64,000 bases of DNA from Jeotgalibacillus sp. R-1-5s-1 (GTDB taxonomy: Bacteria; Bacillota; Bacilli; Bacillales; Jeotgalibacillaceae), in assembly GCF_004405105.1 (NCBI RefSeq), contig NZ_SORW01000007.1:18811-82810 (forward strand), in the 5' to 3' direction. Made by a program: the position numbers and the translations under genes. Positions within the stretch are counted from its first letter, which is position 1; each line of letters starts with the position of its first letter. The notes below the pieces were generated by a model that worked only from the letters and a program-made list of their open reading frames with translations, searched no databases and was not told the DNA's origin. This document shows, piece by piece, positions 19,984-29,678 of the stretch.

Positions 19984-21441
19984 ATGTCTTTATTTGATCA
20001 CAAGCTTGCTGATCTTCAGGATCTGTTACATAAGAAAGAGATTACCGTTACGGATCTTGTTCGTGAATCGTATAAACGGATTGCGGATGTAGATGGTCAG
20101 GTTCAGGCTTTTCTAACACTTGATGAAGAGCGTGCCCTTGCGCGTGCAGAGGAGCTTCAGAAAAAGCTTTCTTCTGATTCAGAAGGATTATTATTCGGAA
20201 TGCCGATTGGTGTGAAGGATAATATCGTGACGAAAGAGCTTCGCACAACGGCTGCGAGTAAAATTCTTGGAAACTTTGATCCGATCTATAATGCAACAGT
20301 GGCTGATAAGCTTCACGCTGCTGATGCGATTACAATTGGAAAATTAAATATGGATGAATTTGCGATGGGATCTTCAACAGAGAACTCGCATTTTGCTAAA
20401 ACGCGCAACCCGTGGAACCTGGATGCAGTTCCTGGTGGTTCTTCAGGTGGTTCCGCTGCATCTGTTGCAGCCGGGGAAGTACCATTCTCATTAGGGTCAG
20501 ATACAGGCGGATCCATCCGTCAACCGGCTTCTTTCTGCGGTGTCGTTGGGTTAAAGCCGACATACGGACGGGTATCCCGTTTCGGTCTGATCGCATTTGC
20601 TTCATCACTTGACCAGATCGGTCCAATTACACGTAATGTAGAAGACAATGCTTATCTTTTAGAGGCGATTGCGGGTCTGGATCCAAATGATTCAACTTCT
20701 GCAAATGTAGATGTTCCAAAGTATCGCAGTGCCTTAACCGGTGATATTAAAGGTTTGAAGGTAGCGGTACCGAAAGAATATCTTGGTGAAGGTGTCAGCG
20801 AGGAAGTACGTCAGAATGTCCGCGAAGCGCTTAAGGTGCTTGAAGGACTTGGCGCAACGATTGATGAAGTGTCACTGCCTCACTCTAAATATGGTGTTGC
20901 AACGTACTACCTGCTGTCTTCATCAGAAGCATCCGCAAACCTTGCCCGTTTTGACGGGATCCGTTACGGCTACCGTGCGGACAATGCTGAAAATCTGATC
21001 GATCTTTATAAAAAGACGCGCGCAGAAGGCTTCGGTGACGAAGTAAAACGCCGTATCATGCTTGGAACGTATGCGTTAAGCTCAGGCTATTATGATGCTT
21101 ACTATAAGAAAGCCCAAAAAGTCCGTACATTAATTAAGCAGGACTTTGAAAATATTTTTGAAAATTATGATGTAGTTGTTGGTCCGACAACTCCTACACC
21201 GGCCTTTAAGATCGGCGAGCAAATCAATGATCCGCTGACGATGTATGCGAATGATATCCTGACGATTCCTGTAAACCTTGCAGGCGTACCGGGTATTTCT
21301 GTTCCGGCTGGTCTTTCTTCTGAGGGACTTCCGCTTGGACTTCAAATCATCGGAAAGCATTTTGATGAGAGCACGGTATATCGTGTGGCACATGCCTTTG
21401 AACAGGCAACAGAGCATCATAAATTAAAGCCGGAGCTGTAG
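19984..21441 (+). CDS. gatA: Asp-tRNA(Asn)/Glu-tRNA(Gln) amidotransferase subunit A
   Basis: GatA is the amidase-signature glutaminase of the GatCAB complex, releasing ammonia from glutamine for transfer to mischarged tRNA. The 485-residue protein shows the Ser-cisSer-Lys triad: Lys78 (GVKDN), Ser153 (GGSSGGS) and Ser177 ([10 protein letters not shown]). Length and sequence are typical. The ribosome binding site GGGAGGG lies in the 12-base gap after gatC. Confidence 0.98.
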   Translation: MSLFDHKLADLQDLLHKKEITVTDLVRESYKRIADVDGQVQAFLTLDEERALARAEELQKKLSSDSEGLLFGMPIGVKDNIVTKELRTTAASKILGNFDPIYNATVADKLHAADAITIGKLNMDEFAMGSSTENSHFAKTRNPWNLDAVPGGSSGGSAASVAAGEVPFSLGSDTGGSIRQPASFCGVVGLKPTYGRVSRFGLIAFASSLDQIGPITRNVEDNAYLLEAIAGLDPNDSTSANVDVPKYRSALTGDIKGLKVAVPKEYLGEGVSEEVRQNVREALKVLEGLGATIDEVSLPHSKYGVATYYLLSSSEASANLARFDGIRYGYRADNAENLIDLYKKTRAEGFGDEVKRRIMLGTYALSSGYYDAYYKKAQKVRTLIKQDFENIFENYDVVVGPTTPTPAFKIGEQINDPLTMYANDILTIPVNLAGVPGISVPAGLSSEGLPLGLQIIGKHFDESTVYRVAHAFEQATEHHKLKPEL

Positions 21442-21453
21442 GAGGGAGAAACC

Positions 21454-22887
21454 ATGACAAACTTTGAAACCATTATTGGACTAGAAGTTCACGTTGAATT
21501 AAAAACAGATTCTAAAATGTTCTCTCCTGCACCTGCTCATTTTGGTGCGGAGCCGAACACAAATACAAATGTGATTGACCTTGGGTACCCGGGTGTTTTA
21601 CCGGTGATCAACCGCCGTGCAGTCGACTGGGGAATGAAAGCAGCGATGGCGCTGAACTGCCAGATTGCTGATCACACGAAGTTTGACCGCAAAAACTATT
21701 TCTATCCGGATAATCCGAAGGCCTATCAGATTTCTCAATTTGACCAGCCAATCGGTGAACATGGCTGGATTGAAATTGAAGTAGACGGTTACACGAAAAA
21801 AATCGGCATTACCCGTCTTCACCTAGAAGAAGACGCTGGTAAACTGACACACACAGACAAGGGTTATTCTCTTGTAGACTACAACCGTCAGGGAACGCCG
21901 CTGATTGAGATCGTTTCAGAGCCGGATTTAAGAACGCCGGCTGAAGCTTACGCTTACCTTGAAAAAATCAAATCCATCATCCAGTACACAGGCGTTTCAG
22001 ACTGTAAAATGGAAGAAGGATCACTGCGCTGTGATGCGAATATTTCCCTTCGTCCAGTCGGACAGGAAGAATTCGGTACAAAAACAGAGCTTAAAAACCT
22101 GAACTCCTTTAACTTTGTTAAAAAGGGTCTTGAGTTTGAAGAAAAACGTCAGGAAGAAGTGCTTCTATCAGGCGGAGAAATCCGTCAGGAATCACGCCGT
22201 TTTGACGAATCAACAGGCAAAACACTGCTGATGCGTGTCAAAGAAGGATCGGACGATTACCGTTACTTCCCGGAACCGGACCTTGTCTCTCTTTACATTG
22301 ATGAAGAGTGGAAGGAAAGCGTCCGTCAGACGATTCCTGAGCTTCCGGATGCACGTAAAAAACGTTATGTGGAAGAGCTTGGTCTCCCTGCGTATGACGC
22401 AATGGTACTGACACTGACAAAAGAAATGTCCGATTTCTTTGAAGCAACACTTCAGCAGGGAGCAGACGCAAAGCTTTCATCCAACTGGCTGATGGGTGAA
22501 GTGTCCGCCTACCTGAACGCCGAGCAGAAAGAGCTTAACGATACTGCTCTAACACCACAGGGCTTAGCCGGCATGATCAAACTTATTGAAGATGGCACGA
22601 TTTCATCTAAAATTGCCAAAAAAGTCTTCAAAGAACTGATCGAAAACGGCGGCGATCCAAACAAAATCGTCAAAGACAAAGGCCTTGTACAAATTTCGGA
22701 TGAGGGACAGCTGCTGGCATTCGTAACAGAAGCGCTCGACAACAACCCTCAGTCCATCGAAGACTTCAAAAACGGTAAAGATCGTGCCATCGGTTTCCTT
22801 GTGGGTCAAATCATGAAAGCATCAAAAGGCCAGGCCAACCCGCCAATGGTCAACAAAATCCTGATGCAGGAAATCAAAAAGCGCTAA
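21454..22887 (+). CDS. gatB: Asp-tRNA(Asn)/Glu-tRNA(Gln) amidotransferase subunit B
   Basis: GatB is the kinase/transferase subunit that phosphorylates the acyl group on the tRNA and accepts the ammonia from GatA. The 477-residue protein begins [15 protein letters not shown] and contains [16 protein letters not shown] and the LHLEEDAGK stretch. The C-terminal YqeY-like tail domain (from about residue 325) binds the tRNA elbow. It ends the operon 12 bases after gatA, followed by a strong terminator. Confidence 0.98.
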   Translation: MTNFETIIGLEVHVELKTDSKMFSPAPAHFGAEPNTNTNVIDLGYPGVLPVINRRAVDWGMKAAMALNCQIADHTKFDRKNYFYPDNPKAYQISQFDQPIGEHGWIEIEVDGYTKKIGITRLHLEEDAGKLTHTDKGYSLVDYNRQGTPLIEIVSEPDLRTPAEAYAYLEKIKSIIQYTGVSDCKMEEGSLRCDANISLRPVGQEEFGTKTELKNLNSFNFVKKGLEFEEKRQEEVLLSGGEIRQESRRFDESTGKTLLMRVKEGSDDYRYFPEPDLVSLYIDEEWKESVRQTIPELPDARKKRYVEELGLPAYDAMVLTLTKEMSDFFEATLQQGADAKLSSNWLMGEVSAYLNAEQKELNDTALTPQGLAGMIKLIEDGTISSKIAKKVFKELIENGGDPNKIVKDKGLVQISDEGQLLAFVTEALDNNPQSIEDFKNGKDRAIGFLVGQIMKASKGQANPPMVNKILMQEIKKR

Positions 22888-22912
22888 TTTCCAAGCTATA
22901 TGTGAATACTTC

Positions 22913-22950
22913 AAAACGACCTGGAGAGTGGGCTCCAGGTCGTTTTTTTT
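22913..22950 (+). terminator. intrinsic terminator of gatCAB
   Basis: AAAACGACCTGGAG pairs with CTCCAGGTCGTTTT, followed by eight T residues in all. Confidence 0.92.
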
Positions 22951-22991
22951 GAGTGTGAAATGGGGATGGGGGGGTGGGTTATTGTTTATTT

Positions 22992-23060
22992 AACAACTTT
23001 TATGGATTATTAGACAACTTTTTGAGGGTATTTAACAACATATAAGATTATTTAACAACT
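22992..23060 (+). repeat. 21-base-periodic array D (core TTTAACAACTTT)
   Basis: The AACAAC or GACAAC core starts at 22992, 23013, 23034 and 23054 (steps 21, 21, 20). Neighbouring bases are T-rich. It starts 41 bases after the gatCAB terminator. The reverse complement GTTGTTAAA resembles the array B core on +. Confidence 0.75.
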
Positions 23061-23083
23061 CTCTGAGAATTTAGCGGGCTTAT

Positions 23084-23122
23084 TGCGCGGCCGCGGAAAG
23101 GGAAGGATCGCTCCCACCCGGC
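23084..23122 (-). repeat. truncated R1 element, inverted
   Basis: On the minus strand this reads GGGTGGGAGCGATCCTTCC, then CTTTCCGCGGCCGCGC, matching the left third of the R1 element at 16639. The rest of the element is absent. Confidence 0.65.
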
Positions 23123-23219
23123 TTTTTAATCCATAGCTATTTCTCGTACCCACATCCATCAAACCAATCATTCGACCTCCGATTCAAAATATGCGATTCT
23201 TAAAAAAGAGGTGATTAAC

Positions 23220-23771
23220 ATGACAAAATTAAACGAATGGTTCGAAAAAGGGCTGACTTCTGAGCAATACATCGATCAGATGGAATCCCACAAAGAAAAT
23301 ATGCAAAAAGTGTACGATGAATTTAAGCTACCTGAAGATCAGACTTTTTTTGATCAACTGAAAGAAAAAAATCTTAAAGCGATTGTCCTGACAGAAGACT
23401 GGTGCGGCGATGCGATGATGAATAATCCTGTTTTGCTTAAGCTAGCTGAACAGTCTGGAATGGAGGTCCGCTTTCTGCTCCGTGACAGCAACCTTGAACT
23501 GATGGATCAATATTTAACAAACGGAACATCGCGTGCGATTCCGATTTTTATCTTTATAGATGAAAACGGAGAGGAAGTGGCTAAATGGGGGCCGCGGGCT
23601 GAAAAAGTTCAATCATTTGTCGATGAGGCAAGATCCAACCTTCCTGCGCAGGAAGATCCGGCATTTAAAGACGGACAAAGCCTGATGATTAAGCAGTTAA
23701 CGGCTGCTTACACTGAGCGGGAGGATTTCTGGAATGAAGTATATGAAGAGCTTAAACAGACATTAAGCTAA
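23220..23771 (+). CDS. thioredoxin-like protein with single-cysteine WCGD site
   Basis: A 183-residue cytosolic protein of the thioredoxin-fold class (Thioredoxin_9-like). The active-site region LTEDWCGDAMMNNPVL (about 62-77) keeps Trp-Cys-Gly but has Asp where thioredoxins have the second half of CxxC, so it is not a classic dithiol oxidoreductase. The cis-Pro loop (SRAIPIFIFID) is present. ATG at 23220 is preferred over the GTG at 23211, because AAGAGGTGAT is the ribosome binding site. A stand-alone gene with its own terminator. The role is unknown. Confidence 0.8.
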   Translation: MTKLNEWFEKGLTSEQYIDQMESHKENMQKVYDEFKLPEDQTFFDQLKEKNLKAIVLTEDWCGDAMMNNPVLLKLAEQSGMEVRFLLRDSNLELMDQYLTNGTSRAIPIFIFIDENGEEVAKWGPRAEKVQSFVDEARSNLPAQEDPAFKDGQSLMIKQLTAAYTEREDFWNEVYEELKQTLS

Positions 23772-23803
23772 TTGTGGTAAATAACGTCATTTAGCGGTAT
23801 GAT

Positions 23804-23837
23804 AAGAATAAGTCAGGGAGCTGGCTTATTCTTTTTT
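23804..23837 (+). terminator. intrinsic terminator after the thioredoxin-like gene
   Basis: AAGAATAAGTCAG pairs with CTGGCTTATTCTT across GGAG, followed by T residues. Confidence 0.85.
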
Positions 23838-23944
23838 GTTTACATATTGATAAAAGAGACTATAATTTTATAAGTATGCTTACAGCTGATCAGAAGAAAA
23901 CATGCTTGTAACTGATCGATTATGAAAAAGGCAGGCTGAATATC

Positions 23945-24922
23945 ATGAAACGAGCACGAATTATTTATAATCCGACTTCAGGCAGAGAGCTTTTCAGAAA
24001 GCATCTGCCGGAGGTATTAATGAAACTTGAACAGGCTGGATACGAGACGTCCTGTCACGCCACAACGGGTGCAGGTGATGCGACGAACGCGGCCGCCATT
24101 GCGGTGGAACGCGGCTACGATCTTGTGATTGCAGCCGGTGGTGACGGCACGCTGAATGAAGTGATCAATGGCATTGCAGAAAAGCCAAACCGTCCGAAAA
24201 TTGGTCTGATTCCAATGGGAACAACCAATGATTTTGCACGCGCTCTTCACATCCCTCGGGATATTGAAAAAGCGCTTGATATCATCATAAAGGGTGACAC
24301 GATTCCGGTTGATGTTGGACGGATGAATGAAAAATACTTTATCAATATTGCCGGTGGTGGCCGGATGACAGAGCTCACTTATGAGGTGCCAAGTAAGCTG
24401 AAAACCGTTTTGGGACAGCTGGCTTATTACCTAAAAGGGATTGAAATGCTGCCATCCTTCAAGCCGACACACGTTCGTATTGAATATGACGGGAAAGTAT
24501 TTGAAGGGGAAGTAATGCTGTTTTTAATCGGTCTGACAAACTCGGTCGGCGGCTTTGAGAAGCTTGCGCCGGATTCCTCCATTAACGATGGACTTTTTAC
24601 ACTGATGTTTTTAAAGAAAACAAATCTCGCAGAAACGATCCGGATCATTTCACTTGCCCTTCGCGGAGAGCATCTGAACGATCCGCATCTGGAGTATATT
24701 AAAGCAAACCATATTAAGGTCATGTCACCTGAAATGGTTCAGCTGAATCTCGACGGGGAGTTTGGCGGGCTGCTGCCGGCTGAATTCCAGAATTTGTACC
24801 GCCACATTAACGTGTTTGCGCCACTTGATCAGCTTCGTAAAGAGGATCGTGTGGATGAGGATAAGAATGTAGTGCTGAAGAATAGTATTATTGATGATGA
24901 AGACCAGGAAAACCCGGCGTGA
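23945..24922 (+). CDS. dgkB: diacylglycerol kinase DgkB
   Basis: DgkB phosphorylates diacylglycerol to phosphatidic acid, returning the diacylglycerol made during lipoteichoic acid synthesis to phospholipid. The 325-residue protein begins KRARIIYNPTSGRE and has the nucleotide-binding GGDGTLNE loop at 65-72, plus GLIPMGTTNDFARAL. The C-terminal beta-sandwich carries the conserved NLDGEFGGLLPAEFQ. The last 30 residues are acidic and not conserved. The gene lies between gatCAB and rlmCD, as in B. subtilis (yerQ). Its TGA stop sits in the loop of the terminator hairpin. Confidence 0.95.
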   Translation: MKRARIIYNPTSGRELFRKHLPEVLMKLEQAGYETSCHATTGAGDATNAAAIAVERGYDLVIAAGGDGTLNEVINGIAEKPNRPKIGLIPMGTTNDFARALHIPRDIEKALDIIIKGDTIPVDVGRMNEKYFINIAGGGRMTELTYEVPSKLKTVLGQLAYYLKGIEMLPSFKPTHVRIEYDGKVFEGEVMLFLIGLTNSVGGFEKLAPDSSINDGLFTLMFLKKTNLAETIRIISLALRGEHLNDPHLEYIKANHIKVMSPEMVQLNLDGEFGGLLPAEFQNLYRHINVFAPLDQLRKEDRVDEDKNVVLKNSIIDDEDQENPA

Positions 24923-24936
24923 TGGCCGGGTTTTTA
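24909..24936 (+). terminator. terminator overlapping the dgkB stop codon
   Basis: AACCCGGC and GCCGGGTT pair, with the TGA stop (24920-24922) in the loop, followed by TTTTTAT. Confidence 0.85.
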
Positions 24937-25021
24937 TACGTTTATTGAGGTGTGAAATGTCCAATCGATGCAAGTACACGCCTTTAGAAAAAACTTATCC
25001 GATATAGAAATTAAACAAACT

Positions 25022-25055
25022 AAAACCCCCGCCTGATCAATCAGGCAGGGGTTTG
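25022..25055. terminator. bidirectional terminator, Nudix gene side
   Basis: AAAACCCCCGCCTGA and TCAGGCAGGGGTTT pair around TCAA. It ends just before the stop codon of the minus-strand Nudix gene. Confidence 0.85.
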
Positions 25056-25057
25056 TT

Positions 25058-25501
25058 TTACTGATAAATCCACTCAACGGCATTATCCATATCGGCTGCG
25101 AGCTTGGAGGCTTCGTGAAGAGGACGCCATTCAAAGTGGAATTTCATGCCGCCATCCTCGCCGTCACCGTCCACAACGTAGTCCCACTCATCATCTGCCG
25201 GACGGGTGAGAGATAGATGAAAGAAGTTGCGCTCATAGTATTTAGAGCGGTCTTCTGAATAGTACATCTGCTTATGCAGCTTTCCCTGCAGCTGAAGCTC
25301 ATCACGCTTCAGTCCGCTTTCTTCTTCAACCTCGCGATACAGTGCATCAATCAGCAGTTCGTCATCCTCAACGCCTCCGCCTGGCACCTGGAGGCCAGCT
25401 GATGGATCCTGTTGTGAAAAGACCAGCAGTTCCGTCTGTCCGTTCCGTTCGCGTGTAATGTAAGCAAGTACCTTTCTTGTTACGATAGGTGATTGTCCCA
25501 T
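25058..25501 (-). CDS. Nudix hydrolase
   Basis: A 147-residue Nudix protein; the family cleaves nucleoside diphosphates linked to another group. The box G-x5-E-x7-REVEEESGL (residues 42-64) matches the consensus completely, so metal binding and catalysis should be intact. Upstream LLVFSQQDPSAGLQVPGG resembles housecleaning members, and the C-terminus is rich in Trp and acidic residues. The substrate cannot be read from sequence. It lies on the opposite strand between dgkB and rlmCD. Confidence 0.85.
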   Translation of the reverse strand: MGQSPIVTRKVLAYITRERNGQTELLVFSQQDPSAGLQVPGGGVEDDELLIDALYREVEEESGLKRDELQLQGKLHKQMYYSEDRSKYYERNFFHLSLTRPADDEWDYVVDGDGEDGGMKFHFEWRPLHEASKLAADMDNAVEWIYQ

Positions 25502-25697
25502 ACTGCTTCCTCCTTTTTTTAGAATTATTTGAATAAAAAGAATAGTTTCTCCATTCTACAGTCCATGCAATAAAAAATCAAGGTTAAAATGGTAAATATG
25601 TTATTCCCTATTTCCGACAGGTTGAAACTAAATCCCTTATCGTCCGAAAGTATGCTACAATAATGGGCAGCGATTCTAACATAAAGGACGATGAATC

Positions 25698-27077
25698 ATG
25701 ACGAAAAAACAGGCTTTACCTGTTCAAAAAAACGAAGAATATATCGTAACAATAGAAGACTTAACCCATGAAGGACATGGTGTTGGAAAAGTGGAAGGGT
25801 ATCCGCTCTTTATCCCGCTCGCTCTTCCTGGTGAAAAGGTGAAAACTAAGGTTGTTAAAACAACAAAAAATTTCGGGTTTGGCCGTCTGATGGAAAATCT
25901 TGAACCGAGTGAAGACCGTGTTGAACCGCCATGTCCAGTGTATTACAAATGTGGAGGCTGTCAGTTGCAGCACCTGAGCTATGAAGGTCAGCTGAAGGCG
26001 AAGCAAAAGCAGGTTGAAGATGTACTTGAGCGGATTGGCAAGTTAAACGGTGTAACTGTTCATCCAACGCTCGGAATGGAAGATCCGTGGCGCTACCGCA
26101 ATAAAAGTCAGGTTCCTGTCGGGATTGAAAATGGCCGTGTGATCGCAGGCTTTTATGCACAGAGAAGTCACGACATTATTGATGTAAATGAATGTATCAT
26201 TCAGGAGCAGGTCAGCGATCAGGTGATGAACCTGGTGAAAAAAGAGGCGGAGAAATTTGGTATCACTCCATACGATGAAGCCCGTCATAAAGGCATTTTA
26301 AGACATGTCGTGATCCGTTATGGCCGCACATCCGGCGAAGTGATGGTTGTCCTTGTTACGAGAACAAAAAATCTGCCTCACGCTGATGAACTGGTGGAAG
26401 TGCTTCGCGATCAAATTGAAGGACTCACTTCAGTTGTGCACAATATTAACGATCAGAAAACAAACGTCATTTTAGGAAATAAAAATAGAACGCTTTGGGG
26501 AAGAGACGTGATTTACGATTCAATCGGGGATGTCCGTTTCGCCATTTCCGCCCGCAGCTTTTATCAGATTAATCCTATTCAAACTGAGGTTCTTTATAAA
26601 AAAGCACTTGAATACGCCCAGCTTAATGGTGAGGAATCTGTCATTGATGCTTATTGCGGAATAGGCACGATCTCACTCTTTCTCGCACAAAAAGCGAAGC
26701 ATGTTTTTGGCGTGGAGATTGTTGAACAGGCGATTGAGGATGCAAAAGCCAATGCTGAACTGAACGGATTTACGAATACGTCATTTAAAGCGGGCCCGGC
26801 AGAGGAAGTGATTCCTGCGTGGCATGAAGAAGGCAATAAAGCAGTCGTCATCGTCGTCGATCCGCCACGCAAAGGCTGTGACCAGGCACTGCTTGACACG
26901 ATTCTTGCCATGCAGCCAAAGCGGGTCGTCTATGTCTCCTGTAACCCCGCCACCCTTGCCCGCGATCTGAGAATTCTGGAAGACGGCGGGTACGAGACGA
27001 AGGAAGTGCAGCCTGTTGATATGTTTCCGCAGACGAGCCATGTTGAGTGTGTGGCGCAACTCGTTTTAAAAGGATAG
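25698..27077 (+). CDS. rlmCD: 23S rRNA (uracil-C5) methyltransferase RlmCD
   Basis: This is the RumA/YefA family enzyme; the B. subtilis orthologue methylates both U747 and U1939 of 23S rRNA. The 459-residue protein has an N-terminal TRAM domain (about 10-68). An iron-sulfur site is formed by Cys79, Cys85, Cys88 ([10 protein letters not shown]) and Cys166. The SAM-binding Rossmann domain contains DAYCGIGT and VDPPRKGCD, and the nucleophile is Cys415 in [13 protein letters not shown]. Position after dgkB matches B. subtilis. Confidence 0.95.
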   Translation: MTKKQALPVQKNEEYIVTIEDLTHEGHGVGKVEGYPLFIPLALPGEKVKTKVVKTTKNFGFGRLMENLEPSEDRVEPPCPVYYKCGGCQLQHLSYEGQLKAKQKQVEDVLERIGKLNGVTVHPTLGMEDPWRYRNKSQVPVGIENGRVIAGFYAQRSHDIIDVNECIIQEQVSDQVMNLVKKEAEKFGITPYDEARHKGILRHVVIRYGRTSGEVMVVLVTRTKNLPHADELVEVLRDQIEGLTSVVHNINDQKTNVILGNKNRTLWGRDVIYDSIGDVRFAISARSFYQINPIQTEVLYKKALEYAQLNGEESVIDAYCGIGTISLFLAQKAKHVFGVEIVEQAIEDAKANAELNGFTNTSFKAGPAEEVIPAWHEEGNKAVVIVVDPPRKGCDQALLDTILAMQPKRVVYVSCNPATLARDLRILEDGGYETKEVQPVDMFPQTSHVECVAQLVLKG

Positions 27078-27157
27078 CTAATTAATATGTATGCAATAAA
27101 CACTTCCAGGTTTCAATTTGATAAAAAGAGCTAAGCAGGGAATTTTAGTGATATTTC

Positions 27158-27192
27158 AAAAAGGCAACTAACCTTTATGGTGTTGCCTTTTT
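27158..27192 (+). terminator. intrinsic terminator after rlmCD
   Basis: AAAAAGGCAAC pairs with GTTGCCTTTTT around a 14-base loop. Confidence 0.85.
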
Positions 27193-27505
27193 AGATTGTC
27201 CAAAAAGTGTATTGAGCGAATATAAAATACACTCTTATTGTCCTGAGTAATCTTTTTCAACCAACTTGTGCAAAAGAAGGAATGTTGTCTTTGTTTAAGG
27301 AATTTTTTTGCTGTTTCTCTTAAACATACAGAGGTTTTTTGTGGGTTTAGAAACTTGCCTGACTGTTAATTGGCTTGCTATTACAGAACCACAGTCATTT
27401 CTACTCTATTGATCGTGTGAACTTTCGCAATATATAATCTTTAAGATTTCATATTGTGCAAAAGTTATTGTTCATGTTAAAGTCTCAAAATAAACTTCAT
27501 ATGAA

Positions 27506-27578
27506 TTCCTTATATATCTATGGTGATATGGACCATAAGTCTCTACCTGGCAACCTTAAATTGCCGGACTATAAGGAA
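27506..27578 (+). ncRNA. purine (guanine-type) riboswitch aptamer
   Basis: P1 is a perfect 9-bp pair, TTCCTTATA (27506-27514) with TATAAGGAA (27570-27578). P2 is TATGGT/ACCATA with loop GATATGG, and P3 is TGGCAA/TTGCCG with loop CCTTAAA. The two loops match the kissing loops of the xpt aptamer, and joining segment AGTCTCTACC matches J2/3. The specificity base in GACTATA is C, as in guanine/hypoxanthine sensors, not U as in adenine sensors; the U in CTACC argues against the 2'-deoxyguanosine variant. Confidence 0.95.
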
Positions 27579-27595
27579 AGTCATTCTATGCATGT

Positions 27596-27657
27596 AAAAA
27601 GTGTATGGGGCTTTCTTTATATTGGGAGAAGGTCACATACGCTTTTTTCTTTTTTGT
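27596..27657 (+). terminator. riboswitch expression platform: terminator and antiterminator
   Basis: AAAAAGTGTATG (27596-27607) pairs with CATACGCTTTTTT (27636-27648), followed by a long U tract. CTTTCTTTATA (27611-27621), in the terminator loop, can instead pair with TATAAGGAAAG (27570-27580), i.e. the 3' strand of P1. Guanine binding would lock P1, free the terminator and turn the transporter off. Confidence 0.9.
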
Positions 27658-27735
27658 AAGTGGTCAGACATCATACGACGAAGTAGATGTATAAGTAATT
27701 ATTGGAGTGAACATATCACCTGGAGGTATCTTGCT

Positions 27736-28929
27736 TTGAGTATTATTTATGGCGTTTTTTCATTGATAGGAGTCTTGTTTTTGGCATGGCTTTGGAGCAG
27801 CAAGCGTTCTGCTATTAATTGGCGCATTGTTATTATAGGGATTGTTCTTGAATTTCTGCTTGTTTTGTTCGTTTTGAAGGTTCCCTTTGGACAAACCATT
27901 CTGAATAAGGCCGCGCTTGGTGTTCAGGAGGTCATTGATTACAGCACCGAAGGAATTATGTTCGTCTTCGGAGGCTTTTTCGAGGAAGGGACGAACATTA
28001 CTTTCGTCTTTGCGATTAATGTTTTAGGCGCGATCGTTTTTATTTCTGCAGTCATTTCTGCTCTCTATTATTTGCGTATCATTCCCCTCTTTGTGAGATA
28101 TATTGGGATTGGGCTCGGCAAAATTTTAGGTACAACAAAGGTGGAATCGTTCAATGCGATCGGCAACTCCTTTTTAGGCTTAGTGGAAGCTCCATTATTG
28201 ATCAAGCCATATTTAAGCAAGTTAACCCGCTCAGAGGTTTTTGCTGTGATGGTTGGAGGAACTGCATCGGCAAGCGGGGCAATATTAATAGGGTATTCAT
28301 TAATGGGAATTGATATGAAACTGCTGCTTCTTTCTGTTTTCAGCGTGCCTATTGTTTCCCTTGTCATTGCCAAAATAATGGAGCCTGAAACAGAGGAATC
28401 GCAGACAAATGGCAACATCTCTCTAGGTAAAACCACGCATACCAATGTTTTCGAAGCCATTTCAGATGGTGCATTAAACGGAACCAGGCTAGCCATCAAT
28501 ATTGGAGGGCTCCTGATTGCTTTTATGGGAATTCTCGCGCTGATTAACGGTCTGCTTGGTCTGCTTAATACAGATCTTTCCACTGTCTTTGGCTATATCT
28601 TCTTTCCTTTGGCGCTGTTGATTGGCATTCCGATGGATGAAGCATTTAAGGCAGCCTCTATTATAGGCACCAAGCTTTCTGTTAACGAATTTGTCGCGTT
28701 CAACGAGCTGTCTTCACTCATGAATGATCTAACACCAAAGACAGTGGCCATTCTAACAGTTGCACTTTGTAATTTCGCCAACCTGTCATCCATTGGGCAA
28801 TTAATTGTTGGATTAGGTTCCCTTGAGCCCAGCCAACAAAAAACTGTATCCAAATTAAGCCTCAAAGCCATTGTGGCAGGAACCCTGGCAAGCTTTATTA
28901 CAGCCATTATGGTCAGTATCTTAATTTAA
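27736..28929 (+). CDS. nupG: concentrative nucleoside transporter, NupG-like
   Basis: A 397-residue CNT-family proton or sodium nucleoside importer with about 9 membrane segments, an N-terminal NupC-type domain, the gate domain with GTASASGAI (about 178) and a C-terminal pore domain ending near SIGQLIVGLG. GNSFLGLVEAPLLIKPYL matches the substrate-site motif. The start is taken as TTG at 27736, with GGAGG at 27722-27726; earlier in-frame starts lie inside the riboswitch terminator. Guanine-riboswitch control fits a purine nucleoside importer such as B. subtilis NupG (YxjA). The substrate preference is inferred from that control. Confidence 0.88.
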   Translation: MSIIYGVFSLIGVLFLAWLWSSKRSAINWRIVIIGIVLEFLLVLFVLKVPFGQTILNKAALGVQEVIDYSTEGIMFVFGGFFEEGTNITFVFAINVLGAIVFISAVISALYYLRIIPLFVRYIGIGLGKILGTTKVESFNAIGNSFLGLVEAPLLIKPYLSKLTRSEVFAVMVGGTASASGAILIGYSLMGIDMKLLLLSVFSVPIVSLVIAKIMEPETEESQTNGNISLGKTTHTNVFEAISDGALNGTRLAINIGGLLIAFMGILALINGLLGLLNTDLSTVFGYIFFPLALLIGIPMDEAFKAASIIGTKLSVNEFVAFNELSSLMNDLTPKTVAILTVALCNFANLSSIGQLIVGLGSLEPSQQKTVSKLSLKAIVAGTLASFITAIMVSILI

Positions 28930-29461
28930 AATGATAACGATAGTGAAGATCTTGCAGAGTAGTCCAAGATAAGCTGAAAAGTATACAATCAAATATTTGA
29001 AAGGAACCAATCTGAGATATCTGCTGATTGGTTCTTTTTAAACAGGGTGATCTAATCTTGAACTCTAAATAGTGATTGTATAAATAATTGAATTACCGCA
29101 ATTATATGACCGCATTCTAAATCATATTTGAAGATAAAATCCGGATTGATCATGCTATAGACAAGTTTATTCGGAAAGAGTGATGACATTTCCAGCTGAA
29201 GTATTTATTTAAAAGACTATTTACAGCCGTTATTATATCTGAAACAATGTGAGAGGCAGACAATGTTAAAGTAGCTAATAATGAATACAGTTGCCTCGAA
29301 TGCAAAATTAGCATTAGCATCAGGAATGAGCTATAGAACTTTATTACAAAAGACAGTGCTGGGATTTCCTGCATCTGTGTTTTTAAATACTATGTTCATA
29401 AACAGGTGATATTGAATCCGTAACCTGGCTTGCAAAGAAATAAATTTCCCGGGAGGACACC
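28930..29461. other. gene-free 532-base gap with nupG terminator
   Basis: The nupG terminator is at 29000-29039 (AAGGAACCAATC / GATTGGTTCTT, then T residues). Beyond it the sequence is A/T-rich with no open frame that has a ribosome binding site. A 42-codon frame at 29281-29409 lacks one. No repeat family seen elsewhere in the window is present. Confidence 0.6.
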
Positions 29462-29662
29462 ATGGAAGCAAATAGAAAATGGCTATCAATACCCGAACAA
29501 ACGAGAAAAATGCTGATCGGAAATGTATTCTGCTCTCAATGTCTGGATGCGGTGACGATAAAAGATTTTATCATAACCGGTGATCCGGCTGGGGTTGTCC
29601 TAGAAGGCAAGTGTGCAGCGTGTGGGCATCCTGTAGCAAGAGTAGTTGAAATGGATAATTAA
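29462..29662 (+). CDS. small zinc-ribbon protein (66 aa)
   Basis: Four cysteines in two CxxC knuckles (Cys24/Cys27 and Cys51/Cys54) separated by 23 residues predict one zinc ribbon. The ATG has a strong GGGAGGACACC ribosome binding site. truA starts 16 bases after the stop, so the two genes are probably cotranscribed. No function is known to me; small zinc ribbons often act as RNA- or protein-binding modules, which is only suggestive here. Confidence 0.8.
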   Translation: MEANRKWLSIPEQTRKMLIGNVFCSQCLDAVTIKDFIITGDPAGVVLEGKCAACGHPVARVVEMDN

Positions 29663-29678
29663 AGAACAAGGAGAGTTT

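Noticed and set aside
27601..27735. N-terminal extension of the nucleoside transporter
   Set aside because: It would place coding sequence inside the riboswitch terminator; the TTG at 27736 has its own GGAGG.
29281..29409. A 42-codon frame in the nupG/zinc-ribbon gap
   Set aside because: No ribosome binding site and no recognisable family; kept only as part of the gap description.
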